The notes under the pieces are model-generated. The model saw only the letters and a list, made by a program, of their open reading frames with translations. It was not told where the DNA came from and searched no databases. The position numbers and the translations under genes were made by a program. DNA of 64,000 nucleotides from Curtobacterium sp. MCLR17_007 (lineage in GTDB: Bacteria; Actinomycetota; Actinomycetes; Actinomycetales; Microbacteriaceae), in assembly GCF_003234655.2 (NCBI RefSeq), contig NZ_CP126271.1, forward strand, positions 1,736,001-1,800,000, given 5' to 3'. Every line of letters starts with the position of its first letter. Positions within the stretch are counted from its first letter, which is position 1. This document shows, one piece after another, positions 9,707 through 17,864 of this stretch.

Positions 9707-10981
9707 ATGCTTGATCAGGGCAACACGACGTTCGTGTTGGTGATGGCGGCGCTGGTGTTGTTCATGACACCGGGCCTGGCGTTCTTCTACGGCGGTCTGG
9801 TGAAGGCCAAGTCCGTCATCAGCATGATGATGATGTCCTTCGGGGCGATCGCCCTGGTGAGCGTCCTCTGGGTCGTCTTCGGCTACGCGATCGCGTTCGC
9901 GAACCACGGCACCGGCACCGCCGTGTCGGGTGCGGTCGGGTTCTTCAGCATCGACTGGAACCAGATCGGCCTCGGCCAGGCGTTCGAGGAGGCCAAGGCC
10001 TCGAAGATCAACGCCGCGTACCCGTCGATGGCGTTCGTCGGCTTCCAGGCGACGTTCGCGATCATCACGGTCGCGCTGATCTCCGGCGCGATCGCCGACC
10101 GTGCCAAGTTCGGCGCCTGGATGGTGTTCGCCGGCGTCTGGGTCACGGTCGTCTACTTCCCCGTCGCGTCGTGGGTGTTCAACCTCACCTCGGGCTGGGC
10201 TGCGACCTGGGGCGTCATCGACTTCGCCGGTGGCACCGCGGTGCACATCAACGCCGGTGCCGCCGGGCTGGCGCTCGCGCTGGTGCTCGGCAAGCGCGTC
10301 GGCTTCGCCAAGGGCGCGCACAAGCCGCACAACCCGCCCTTCGTCCTGCTCGGCGCAGCCATCCTGTGGTTCGGCTGGTTCGGGTTCAACGCCGGGTCCG
10401 AGGGCGCCGCTGACGGCATCGCCGCGATCGCCTGGGTCAACACGCTCGCAGCTCCGGCCGCCGCCATCCTCGGCTGGCTGCTCGTCGAGAAGCTCAAGGA
10501 CGGCAAGGCCACGTCGGTCGGAGCGGCGTCGGGTGCCGTCACCGGTCTCGTTGCCATCACGCCCGCCTGCGCCGCGCTCACGCCGGGCTGGGGCATCCTG
10601 CTCGGGTTCCTGGCCGGCATCGTCTGCTGCTTCGCGATCGACTGGAAGTACCGCCTCGGCTTCGACGACTCGCTGGACGTCGTGGGTGTCCACCTGGTCG
10701 GCGGCATCTTCGGCACGCTGTTCCTCGGCTTCTTCGCCAACGACACCGGCCTGATCTACTCGGGCTCGTTCGTCCAGCTCGGCAAGCAGGCCGCTGCTGC
10801 CGGCGCCGTCGGTGCGTACTCGTTCGTCCTGGCCTTCATCATCGGCTGGATCATCGAGAAGACGATGGGCTTCCGCGTCAAGACCGAGGACGAGGTCGCC
10901 GGCATCGACACCGCGGTCCACGGCGAAGAGGGCTACGTCCTCTACGAGGACCGCGACGAGACCCCGGTCGGCGTGCGCTGA
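9707..10981 (+). CDS. amtB: Ammonium transporter
   Basis: A 424-aa Amt/Mep channel with about 11 membrane segments. The start is supported by a GAGAGGTGAG ribosome binding site just before ATG 9707. The twin pore histidines are visible in GGTAVHINAGAAG and DVVGVHLVGGIFG, and AFFYGGLVKAKS is the signature near the N-terminus. The C-terminal tail (KTEDEVAGID...) is cytoplasmic and normally contacts a PII protein. No glnK or glnD follows, unlike many actinobacteria; a strong terminator follows instead. Confidence 0.96.
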   Translation: MLDQGNTTFVLVMAALVLFMTPGLAFFYGGLVKAKSVISMMMMSFGAIALVSVLWVVFGYAIAFANHGTGTAVSGAVGFFSIDWNQIGLGQAFEEAKASKINAAYPSMAFVGFQATFAIITVALISGAIADRAKFGAWMVFAGVWVTVVYFPVASWVFNLTSGWAATWGVIDFAGGTAVHINAGAAGLALALVLGKRVGFAKGAHKPHNPPFVLLGAAILWFGWFGFNAGSEGAADGIAAIAWVNTLAAPAAAILGWLLVEKLKDGKATSVGAASGAVTGLVAITPACAALTPGWGILLGFLAGIVCCFAIDWKYRLGFDDSLDVVGVHLVGGIFGTLFLGFFANDTGLIYSGSFVQLGKQAAAAGAVGAYSFVLAFIIGWIIEKTMGFRVKTEDEVAGIDTAVHGEEGYVLYEDRDETPVGVR

Positions 10982-10994
10982 CCCGGTTCCACCG

Positions 10995-11036
10995 CACGAC
11001 GAAGGCCCCCGCAGCAGTGCGGGGGCCTTCGTCGTG
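10995..11036. terminator. 19-bp perfect hairpin after amtB
   Basis: Arms 10995-11013 and 11018-11036 pair perfectly around GCAG. It begins 14 bases after the amtB stop and ends 14 bases before the next start, so it isolates the transporter from the phosphatase gene. Confidence 0.85.
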
Positions 11037-11049
11037 GGAGGGTGGGCGC

Positions 11050-11703
11050 ATGACGACGACGTCGACGCTCACCAACCTCCGAGAGGTCGGGGGACCCGGG
11101 TTCCAGTCCAGCCGCCCCCGTACCGTGTTCCGGAGCAACACCGAGCCCGACGTCCCCGCGACGGCCTACCCGCCCGGCGTCACCGTCGTGGACCTGCGGC
11201 GGGACGACGAGGTCGAGCGTGTGTCGCACCCGCTGGGCGCCTCGGCCGGGTACCGGGCGGTGCCGCTGTTCGATCCGTCGTCGCCGGTCGAGTCCGCCGA
11301 CGACGCCGTCGAACTCGAGGACCAGTACGTCGACTGGCTCGAACGCCACCGGGCGGGCATCGCTGACGCCCTGCGAGTGGTCGCCACGACCGACGGCGAC
11401 GTGCTCGTGTGCTGCTCGGCGGGCAAGGACCGGACGGGCATCATCAGCGCGCTGCTCGCCCGGCACTGGGGTGCGGACGACGAGCGCATCGGGAGGGACT
11501 ACGCCGCGAGTGCCGCCGGTCTGGTCGACCGGTTCGCGGCGGAGCGTGCTGCCAGCGACGACCCGGCAGCGACGGCGCGGGCGCAGCGCTGTGTGCCGGA
11601 GATCATGACGACGGTGATCGCCCACGTCGAGCGTCGGTGGGGGAGCGTCGACGCGTACCTGCGGTGGCTCGGACTGACGGACGACGAGATCGGCGCGCTC
11701 TGA
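11050..11703 (+). CDS. Protein-tyrosine phosphatase (tyrosine/serine phosphatase family)
   Basis: A 217-aa phosphatase with the CX5R P-loop CSAGKDRTG (nucleophile C122, R128). VVDLRRDDEVERVSHPLG is the upstream Asp/Arg-rich motif of the Y_phosphatase3 group, which dephosphorylates phosphotyrosine or phosphoinositide-like substrates. ATG 11050 is used because an upstream ATG at 11017 lies inside the preceding terminator. The true substrate is unknown. Confidence 0.86.
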   Translation: MTTTSTLTNLREVGGPGFQSSRPRTVFRSNTEPDVPATAYPPGVTVVDLRRDDEVERVSHPLGASAGYRAVPLFDPSSPVESADDAVELEDQYVDWLERHRAGIADALRVVATTDGDVLVCCSAGKDRTGIISALLARHWGADDERIGRDYAASAAGLVDRFAAERAASDDPAATARAQRCVPEIMTTVIAHVERRWGSVDAYLRWLGLTDDEIGAL

Positions 11704-11715
11704 TCGCGACCACAT

Positions 11716-11760
11716 GACGGGAGGCCCGGTGCGCGTCCGACGCGCACCGGGCCTCCCGTC
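11716..11760. terminator. 21-bp perfect palindromic hairpin (GACGGGAGGC family)
   Basis: Arms 11716-11736 and 11740-11760 pair perfectly around CCG. It follows the phosphatase stop by 12 bases. The outer arm GACGGGAGGCCCGGTGC is shared with hairpins at 14294, 49734 and 63335, which mark ends of unrelated genes. Confidence 0.8.
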
Positions 11761-12052
11761 GAGCTGGTCTCGTCAACATCCGCTGACGGCCCGCTCCACC
11801 ACGCCGGCCCCAGCTGCACTGCGGGGTCGTCGTCGTGGTCAACCACCGCAGCATCGCAGAATGGACGAAGACGGGAGGTCGGCAGGGCCTTCGTACGTCC
11901 TCGCTGGCGAGGACGACGCATTCCGAGCGATCGCGGTGGCGACGGTGCCGGTGCCGGTGCCGGTGCCGGTGCTCGAGAAGGTCGCGGCGTTCGAGCTCTC
12001 GAAGGTCGCGAGCAAGGAGAGGCCGCGCTTGGGCGCTCGGGAGTGCCCCGGT
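11761..12052. other. Gap with (GGTGCC)n repeat and possible gene remnant
   Basis: No confident gene lies here. A hexanucleotide run of four GGTGCC units and one GGTGCT occupies 11944-11973. A plus-strand frame from ATG 11861 reads SYVLAGEDDAFRAIAV, then (VP)n and LEKVAAFELSKVASKER, with high GC at third positions to about 12030. It then runs antisense into the next gene. This may be a short unknown gene or a fragment. Confidence 0.3.
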
Positions 12053-12601
12053 TCACTCGTGCTGGTGCACGTGCACCCACCGGCCGCCGAACGCGACGCG
12101 GAGGTCGTCGCGGAGCCGCCGAGCGAGCGCGACGGCCTGCGCTGTGGTCTGCACGGTCGGCACGATGACCACGCCGGGGTTGCCGACCGTGCAGGACCCT
12201 TCCGTGTCCATGTCGCCTGCACGGGCCTCTCGGCCGCAGCCGGCACAGACGAACACCGGTTCCGGAGCACCGTCCGCCCAGGCGAAGAGCTGCGGGAACG
12301 CGAGGTCCCCGTCGACCTCGGTGCCGCACGTCGAGCAACGAGGGCCGCGCATGTCCTCCATCGCGAGCCACAGACCGTCCGACACCCCGCAGGCGATGGT
12401 GCCGCGGTCGTCGTCCGCGCCGGCACCGGCGGCCGGTCCGAGGAGATCGGGTTCACGCGCAGGGAAGCGCAGCCGAGCCACCGCCGGGTCGGGCGCTGCC
12501 CAGGCATGCGCGCGGAGCCACGCCCCGACGGCGTCCGCGGTGGCCTCCTGCTGCGCCGCCGGCACGTCCAATGCCACGACGAAGTCCCGGTCCGCTCCCA
12601 C
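12053..12601 (-). CDS. Unknown protein with two cysteine pairs, paralogue of 13700-14257
   Basis: 182 aa. It shares with the gene at 13700-14257 an N-terminal VALDVP motif, a central CxxC...CxxC arrangement (CSTCG and CAGCG), GDMD, VGNPGVV and a C-terminal W-x-VHQH ending. The cysteine pairs suggest a zinc ribbon. GTG 12601 is chosen because it gives exactly the same N-terminal spacing as the paralogue; ATG 12619 is the alternative. It starts 49 bases from the divergent gene at 12651. No function is known to me. Confidence 0.75.
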   Translation of the reverse strand: MGADRDFVVALDVPAAQQEATADAVGAWLRAHAWAAPDPAVARLRFPAREPDLLGPAAGAGADDDRGTIACGVSDGLWLAMEDMRGPRCSTCGTEVDGDLAFPQLFAWADGAPEPVFVCAGCGREARAGDMDTEGSCTVGNPGVVIVPTVQTTAQAVALARRLRDDLRVAFGGRWVHVHQHE

Positions 12602-12650
12602 CCGTCCATTGCACCACATGGGTCCGCGGCGGTGGGCGAAGATGGTGGCC

Positions 12651-13211
12651 ATGGATGCGACCCAGCTCGAACTCGACGTGGACGGGACGGCGGCGTGGTC
12701 GTCGGCTGGGCCGGAACGCCTGGCGTGGTCGCTCGCCGAGACCGTCCGTGTGCTCACCGCGCTCGGCGGGTGCTACGCCGGCCCGTGGCGGCTGCGGCAC
12801 GACCGCTTCCGGCCCGCGGTGGAGGACGTCGCCGCGGTGCCGCTCGGACGACTCGTCGTCGAGGTCGGCTCCCGCCCGGTCCGCGACGTCGACGACCGGG
12901 CGCTGCCGGAGCACGGACACCGCTTCACGCTCGACAACGGCATGGCGACCCTGCGCGTGTACGCCACCCGGACGTGGCCGTCCGTGAGCGTCGCGCCGTT
13001 CCGTGCGGCGCGCGGGGACGGCGTCGTCGACGACGCCGTCGTCGACGACGCCGTCGTCGTAGCGACGACCGACCTCCTGACGACCCTCGTGACGACCTGG
13101 GACGGCGAGTCCGCGCGTGCGCACCACGGACGAACGGTCGTCGCCGAGGTGGTGCCGCCACGCGTCGCCGTGCTGTCCGAGGCGCGAGGCGACGAGGCGG
13201 GGGACATCTGA
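12651..13211 (+). CDS. Unknown protein, paralogue of the next gene
   Basis: 186 aa. It shares the layout of the next gene: a helical N-terminal stretch, then C/AYxGPWRL, V/A-EVGSRP-V and a beta-rich second half. A small 15-base repeat (13019-13063) makes a DDAVVDDAVV insert near residue 130. Its stop overlaps the next ATG (TGATG), so the two are coupled. An ATG 9 bases upstream (12642) is an alternative start. The GPWRL pattern is loosely reminiscent of small immunity-type proteins, which I cannot confirm. Confidence 0.7.
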   Translation: MDATQLELDVDGTAAWSSAGPERLAWSLAETVRVLTALGGCYAGPWRLRHDRFRPAVEDVAAVPLGRLVVEVGSRPVRDVDDRALPEHGHRFTLDNGMATLRVYATRTWPSVSVAPFRAARGDGVVDDAVVDDAVVVATTDLLTTLVTTWDGESARAHHGRTVVAEVVPPRVAVLSEARGDEAGDI

Positions 13212-13696
13212 TGGAGCGTGCGCTGCCGTCCGTGAGCGTGCGGTGGGAGCGCGGCCGGGTCGTCCGTCCCTCCGACGTCGCGGACCGACTCCGGGCGACC
13301 CTCGCTGCACTCCGCGAGGCCGGTCCGGCGTACCAGGGGCCGTGGCGGCTCGGCGCAGAGCGGTGGGAACCGGAGATTCCCGACGCCGTGGCACTCGCTC
13401 CGGCGGACCTCGTCGCGGCGGTCGGACGGCGACCGGAGCGGGACCAGCTCGACAGGGTGCACCACGGGCAGTCCGGCGGGTACACGGTGAGACTGACGAA
13501 CGCTGCGTGGGTCCAGGTCTCCGTCAGGCCGGACCATGTGCGGGTGTCGACACACTGGGTGCAGGATCCCTCAGCGTGGGACCTGCCGTCGTCGTCGGTG
13601 TGGCCTCGGCTCGCCGCCGCGCTGGGGACGGTCTGGGCCGGCGCCGCGGAGGTGCGGACCCGCGATGCCGTCGTCGCGACCTGGACGCCGGCCTGA
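13211..13696 (+). CDS. Unknown protein, paralogue of the previous gene
   Basis: 161 aa. YQGPWRLGAERW, AAVGRRPERD and TVRLTNAAWVQVSV align with AGPWRLRHDRF, VEVGSRPVRD and FTLDNGMATLRV in the previous gene, so the two probably arose by tandem duplication. Translation is coupled through the 1-base overlap at 13211. It converges on the cysteine-pair gene that ends at 13700, only 3 bases away. Confidence 0.7.
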   Translation: MERALPSVSVRWERGRVVRPSDVADRLRATLAALREAGPAYQGPWRLGAERWEPEIPDAVALAPADLVAAVGRRPERDQLDRVHHGQSGGYTVRLTNAAWVQVSVRPDHVRVSTHWVQDPSAWDLPSSSVWPRLAAALGTVWAGAAEVRTRDAVVATWTPA

Positions 13697-13699
13697 CGC

Positions 13700-14257
13700 T
13701 CAGCGGTGCTGGTGCACGGACGCCCACCGGTTCGGGAACGCCAGTCGAAGTTCGTCGATGAGCCGGACCGCCATCGCCGGCCCGTCGTGGTCCGGCGTGA
13801 TGAGCACCACGCCGGGGTTCCCGACGACGAGGGAGGATGACACGTCCATGTCGCCGGCCCGGGAGACGGACCCGCACCCGGTGCACGTGTACTCCGGCTC
13901 ATCGCCGCCGATCCAGTCGCCGAGTCGGCTCATGTCATCGTCGTCAGCAACGGTCGTGCGACAGGACCAGCACGAGGGCCCTTCCATCGAGTCGACTGCG
14001 TCCCACATCGGGTTGCCGACGCCGCAGGACGCCGTGCCGATCAGCGTGTCCCGAGCGCGGCCGGGCCGGTCCATCAGGAAGTCGTCGGCCCGTTCGGCGA
14101 GGAAGTCCGGCTCGCCGGAGGGGAACTCGAGCGCCGCCGCCGGGTCGAGTCGCGCCCACCCCGTCGGACGGAGCCACGCCGTGACGGCGTCGGCCAGGCC
14201 CTGTTGACCGGTGGACGGCACGTCCAGCGCGACGAGGAGTTCGCGGTGTTCGCTCAT
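13700..14257 (-). CDS. Unknown protein with two cysteine pairs, paralogue of 12053-12601
   Basis: 185 aa starting at ATG 14257 (MSEHRELLVALDVP). The cysteine pairs are CWSCR and CTGCG; VGNPGVVLI and the terminal VHQHR match its paralogue. The acidic middle region (VADDDDMS) differs. The two copies flank the two plus-strand paralogues symmetrically. The function is unknown; a metal-binding fold is inferred from the cysteines. Confidence 0.77.
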   Translation of the reverse strand: MSEHRELLVALDVPSTGQQGLADAVTAWLRPTGWARLDPAAALEFPSGEPDFLAERADDFLMDRPGRARDTLIGTASCGVGNPMWDAVDSMEGPSCWSCRTTVADDDDMSRLGDWIGGDEPEYTCTGCGSVSRAGDMDVSSSLVVGNPGVVLITPDHDGPAMAVRLIDELRLAFPNRWASVHQHR

Positions 14258-14293
14258 GGTCCGATCCTCGCAGGCCGGGTCGCGACCGGCGCA

Positions 14294-14337
14294 CGGACGG
14301 GAGGCGCGGTGCGGGCCCGCACCGCGCCTCCCGTCCG
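14294..14337. terminator. 22-bp palindromic hairpin (GACGGGAGGC family)
   Basis: Arms 14294-14315 and 14316-14337 form a perfect palindrome centred on GGGCCC. It lies 17 bases beyond the aldo/keto reductase stop and just upstream of the cysteine-pair gene, separating the two transcripts on the minus strand. Confidence 0.8.
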
Positions 14338-14354
14338 CCGGTCGCGTCAGCGAC

Positions 14355-15326
14355 TCACCAGGCGAAGTCCTCCGGCGACGTCTTGTGGCCGGGGAACAGC
14401 TCGTCGAGGCGCGCGAGCGCCGCGTCGTCGAGGTGGATGTCCGTCGCGCGGACGGCCGACTCCCACTGCTCCATCGTGCGCGGGCCGGTGATCGGCGCCG
14501 TGACACCGGGCTGGTGCAGCAGCCACGCCAGGGCGAGTTCGCCCGGGGTGTGGCCGAGCTCCTTGGCGAAGCCCTCGTAGGCGGTGAGCTGGTCGCGGTG
14601 CCCCTCGACGTACTCGGCGCTGCGGCCGGACAGACGGCGTGAGCCCTGCTCGGTCTTCTCGATGATGCCGCCGAGCAGGCCACCCTGCAGCGGCGACCAC
14701 GGGATCAGGCCGAGACCGTAGTGGCGGGCGGCGGGCAGGACCTCGCGCTCGACGTCGCGGACGACGAGGTTGTAGATCGACTGCTCGCTGACCAGGCCGA
14801 GGAAGTTGCGGTGCTTCGCGGCCTCTTGCGCCTGGGCGATGTGCCACCCGGCGAAGTTGGACGAGCCGACGTAGAGCACCTTGCCCTGCTGGACGGCGAG
14901 GTCCATTGCCTGCCAGATCTCGTCCCACGGGGTGTCCCGGTCGACGTGGTGCATCTGGTAGAGGTCGACGTGGTCCGTCTGCAGGCGGCGCAGCGACGCG
15001 TCGAGCGACTGCCGGATGTTGTAGGCCGACAGCTTGCCGCCGTTCGGCCACTCGATCATCTCGCCGTAGACCTTGGTGGCGAGGACGGTCTTCTCGCGAC
15101 GCCCACCGCCCTTGGCGAACCAGCGGCCGATGATCTCCTCGGTGGCGCCCTTGCCCACCGAGCCGCCGTAGCCGTTGGCGGTGTCGAAGAAGTTCACGCC
15201 GAGCTCGTGCGCCCGGTCCATGATCGCGTGCGAGTCGTCCTCGCTGGTCTCCGGTCCGAAGTTCATGGTGCCGAGCACTGCTCGTGACACCGACAACCCT
15301 GTCCGTCCGAGGTGTGTGTAGTCCAT
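14355..15326 (-). CDS. Aldo/keto reductase
   Basis: A 323-aa NADPH-dependent aldo/keto reductase of the TIM-barrel family. The catalytic tetrad is visible: D48 and Y53 in FFDTANGYGG, K85 in VLATKVYGE, and H126 in DLYQMHH. The pattern after the barrel (VSEQSIYN, GLIPWSPLQGG) is that of the YdjG/PhdYeaS-like group acting on small aldehydes or ketones. The substrate is unknown. It is divergent from the ChaB gene. Confidence 0.9.
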   Translation of the reverse strand: MDYTHLGRTGLSVSRAVLGTMNFGPETSEDDSHAIMDRAHELGVNFFDTANGYGGSVGKGATEEIIGRWFAKGGGRREKTVLATKVYGEMIEWPNGGKLSAYNIRQSLDASLRRLQTDHVDLYQMHHVDRDTPWDEIWQAMDLAVQQGKVLYVGSSNFAGWHIAQAQEAAKHRNFLGLVSEQSIYNLVVRDVEREVLPAARHYGLGLIPWSPLQGGLLGGIIEKTEQGSRRLSGRSAEYVEGHRDQLTAYEGFAKELGHTPGELALAWLLHQPGVTAPITGPRTMEQWESAVRATDIHLDDAALARLDELFPGHKTSPEDFAW

Positions 15327-15432
15327 GGGTCTGGTCTACCCCGTGCCCTCTGCGTCCTGCCAGGCCCTGCGAGTACCGGTGACGGGAACGGCCGGACACC
15401 CCAGCCCGGACGCCGGACGGAAGGAGCACCCC

Positions 15433-15825
15433 ATGCCCGCTGACGACGACCTGCCCGGCACGCTGCAGCGTTCGCCGAAGCACGCGCAGGACATCTACAC
15501 CGCGGCGAGGAAGTCCGCCGAAGCCGAGTACGGCGACGGCGAACGAGCCGGCCGCACGGCGTGGGCCGCAGTCAAGCACGAGTACGAGAAGGTCGGGGAC
15601 CACTGGGAGGCGAAGGAGTCGTCGGGTCCGTCGGACTCCGGCGCGGCGGGCTCGCGCGGGTCCGGGACGACCGAGGAGGGCGTCGACGCGAACGCCTCGA
15701 AGGCCCACCTGATGGACCTGGCGAAGCGCCTGGAGATCAGCGGTCGCTCGTCGATGGACAAGGGCGAGCTCGTGGAGGCGATCAAGAAGGCGAACCGTCG
15801 CGCGTCGGCGGCTGCTCGCAGCTGA
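15433..15825 (+). CDS. ChaB family protein with Rho N-terminal-like domain
   Basis: 130 aa. Residues 6-60 match ChaB (LPGTLQRSPKHAQDIYTAARKSA, AWAAVKHEYEKVGDHW). Residues 90-122 form a SAP/Rho-N-like helix pair (HLMDLAKRLEISG...MDKGELVEAIKKANR), joined by a Ser/Gly-rich linker. ATG 15433 follows a GGAAGGAG ribosome binding site. ChaB-Rho-N fusions are common in actinobacteria; a nucleic-acid-binding role is plausible but unproven. Confidence 0.85.
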   Translation: MPADDDLPGTLQRSPKHAQDIYTAARKSAEAEYGDGERAGRTAWAAVKHEYEKVGDHWEAKESSGPSDSGAAGSRGSGTTEEGVDANASKAHLMDLAKRLEISGRSSMDKGELVEAIKKANRRASAAARS

Positions 15826-15885
15826 GCATGTTTCCCATTCCGAGGCGCGCATACGAGTGAGGCGAGCGGGAGTACCGTACGTCGG

Positions 15886-16854
15886 ATGAACATCCCTCCA
15901 CTTCGCGGCAGCCGGATCCTCGGGTTCGGACACCACCAGCCCAGCCGGGTGCTGGACAACGACGAGCTGTCGACGATGGTCGACACGAACGACGAGTGGA
16001 TCGTGACGCGCACCGGGATCTCGACGCGGCACATCGCCGGCGAGGGTGACTCGGTGACGTCGATGGCGACCGAGGCCGGGCGCGCGGCGCTGGCAGATGC
16101 CCGGGTCGAGCCGACCGACGTCGACCTGGTCGTCGTCGCGTCGACCACGCACCGCGACCGGGCGCCGTACACCGCGGGCCGGGTCGCCGCCGCGCTCGGC
16201 ATGACGAACGGACCCGCGCCGATCGACATCAACACCGCGTGCAGCGGGTTCGAGTACGCGATGGGCATCGCGGATCAGGCCATCCGGACGGGCAGCGCCG
16301 ACACCGCGCTCGTGATCGGTTCGGAACTGCTGTCGGGCATCGTCGACTGGACCGACCGCTCGACCTGCGTGCTGGTCGGTGACGGCGCCGGCGCGACCGT
16401 GCTGGGGGTTTCCGGAACGCCCGAGATCGGACCCGTGTCGTGGGGGAGCGTCCCGCACCTGCAGGACGCCGTCCGCGTCAGCGGTGACCCCGAACGCTTC
16501 TCGCAGGAGGGCCGGTCGATCTACCGTTGGGCCATCACCGAAGCCGAGGGGCACGCCCGCAATGTCGTCGAGCAGGCCGGCCTGGCGATGGAGGACATCG
16601 AGGTCTTCGCGTTCCACCAGGCGAACCTGCGGATCATCGAGCCACTCGTGAAGGCCCTGGGCGGGGAGTCGAAGTACGTCGTACGGGACGTCGTCGAGTC
16701 GGGCAACACCTCGGCAGCGAGCGTGCCGCTGGGGCTGTCGAAGGCCTGGTCGCGCGGTGAACTGCCCGAGGGTGTGCCGGCCCTGCTGTTCGGCTTCGGG
16801 GGCGGCTTCGCGCACGCCGGACAGGTCGTCACCACGCCAGTGCGGGCGCGCTGA
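15886..16854 (+). CDS. Beta-ketoacyl-ACP synthase III family protein
   Basis: 322 aa with the full KAS III triad: C119 in INTACSGFEYA, H244 in FAFHQAN, and N274 in ESGNTSAAS. FabH enzymes condense acyl-CoA with malonyl-ACP to start fatty acid synthesis. This copy stands alone, outside any fab cluster, so it may be a second FabH with another starter unit or a secondary-metabolite KAS III. A strong ribosome binding site is not obvious before ATG 15886. Confidence 0.88.
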   Translation: MNIPPLRGSRILGFGHHQPSRVLDNDELSTMVDTNDEWIVTRTGISTRHIAGEGDSVTSMATEAGRAALADARVEPTDVDLVVVASTTHRDRAPYTAGRVAAALGMTNGPAPIDINTACSGFEYAMGIADQAIRTGSADTALVIGSELLSGIVDWTDRSTCVLVGDGAGATVLGVSGTPEIGPVSWGSVPHLQDAVRVSGDPERFSQEGRSIYRWAITEAEGHARNVVEQAGLAMEDIEVFAFHQANLRIIEPLVKALGGESKYVVRDVVESGNTSAASVPLGLSKAWSRGELPEGVPALLFGFGGGFAHAGQVVTTPVRAR

Positions 16855-16869
16855 CGGCGGAGCGCTGAC

Positions 16870-16911
16870 GGACAGGAGGCTCGGGGCGGGACCGCTCCGG
16901 ACCTGCTGTCC
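16870..16911. terminator. Imperfect hairpin between convergent genes
   Basis: Arms of about 21 bases (GGACAGGAGGCTC... and ...CTGCTGTCC) pair with several mismatches. The position, between the convergent KAS III and the next gene, and the GGAGGC core suggest a decayed member of the GACGGGAGGC hairpin family. Confidence 0.5.
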
Positions 16912-16916
16912 GGTGG

Positions 16917-17795
16917 TCAGAGCGCCCGGCTGTTGCGCCGTCCGTCGCGCACTGCCCGCTTGTCGGCCTGCTGCTGCAGCTTCCGTTCGCGGCGGCTGGG
17001 CTTCCGGTCGCGCTGGTCGTCCCCGATCACGAGCGGGAAGTGCGCCGGCGGTTCGCCGAAGCCGCTGCGTGAGGCCTGGATCACCTTGCGGCCGAGCGCG
17101 TGGTTGCCCAGTCCACCGACCGCTGCACCGATGCCGAAGGGCAGCGCACGGCCCAGGATCGACGTGCCCTGCCGCGCGATGAACCGCTTGATGAAGGAGT
17201 CGCGGACCTGCTTGGCGATCCCGCTGACCGCCTGCTGCGGCAGCGACGAGGCGACCATCTCGCCCCAGAAGGCCGTGCGGGCCTGACCACCCGCGGCCTG
17301 TCCGGCGAGCTGCTTGATGAGCTGCGTTCCGGGCGTCCCGAGGATCATCGCCATGACGAGGGTGCGGGACCGCTCCGGGTCGTCGAGCGTGATGCCGTGG
17401 ACCTCGGTCACGGACTGCGCGAACAGGGCCGTCGCTTCGAGGAAGCCGACCGTCTCCGCACCGCTCAGGCCGAAGCTCGCCGCCATGCCGATGCCCGGCA
17501 CCACGGCGCTCGCCCCGACCGCGGCACCGCCCGTCGTCACCGCCGTGAGGTAGTGCCGCTCGAGGATCTGGATCACCTCGGCCGGGGTGGCGTCGGGCTT
17601 TCGGCGCCGGATGCCGTTGACATGGGCGACGACGGCGGGGCGCTGGACGTCGAGGATCCGGTCGAGCATCTTGGCCCACCCCTTGGAGGTGGTCGGGGCC
17701 GAGGGGGTCGGTGAGGAGGTGTCGATCGGCGCGTGCGGCAGGGGGATGATCGCCTGGTCCCGCTGGTCCGACCGGTCGTTGTGCTTCGGGGCCAT
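16917..17795 (-). CDS. Unknown Ala/Gly-rich protein, possibly membrane-associated
   Basis: 292 aa. A disordered N-terminus is followed by a helical segment (KMLDRILDVQRPAVVAHVNGI). Then come Ala/Gly-rich hydrophobic stretches (TGGAAVGASAVVPGIGMAAS, ILGRALPFGIGAAVGGLG), and the protein ends in a very basic tail (KPSRRERKLQQQADKRAVR). The hydrophobic stretches could insert in or lie on a membrane. I do not recognise the family with certainty. Confidence 0.72.
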   Translation of the reverse strand: MAPKHNDRSDQRDQAIIPLPHAPIDTSSPTPSAPTTSKGWAKMLDRILDVQRPAVVAHVNGIRRRKPDATPAEVIQILERHYLTAVTTGGAAVGASAVVPGIGMAASFGLSGAETVGFLEATALFAQSVTEVHGITLDDPERSRTLVMAMILGTPGTQLIKQLAGQAAGGQARTAFWGEMVASSLPQQAVSGIAKQVRDSFIKRFIARQGTSILGRALPFGIGAAVGGLGNHALGRKVIQASRSGFGEPPAHFPLVIGDDQRDRKPSRRERKLQQQADKRAVRDGRRNSRAL

Positions 17796-17864
17796 GCCGC
17801 CACGCTACGCCGGGCAGGTGCGGGGCTCGCTGGGTGGCTCCGGAAGGCGCGCAGGACGTGGTTC

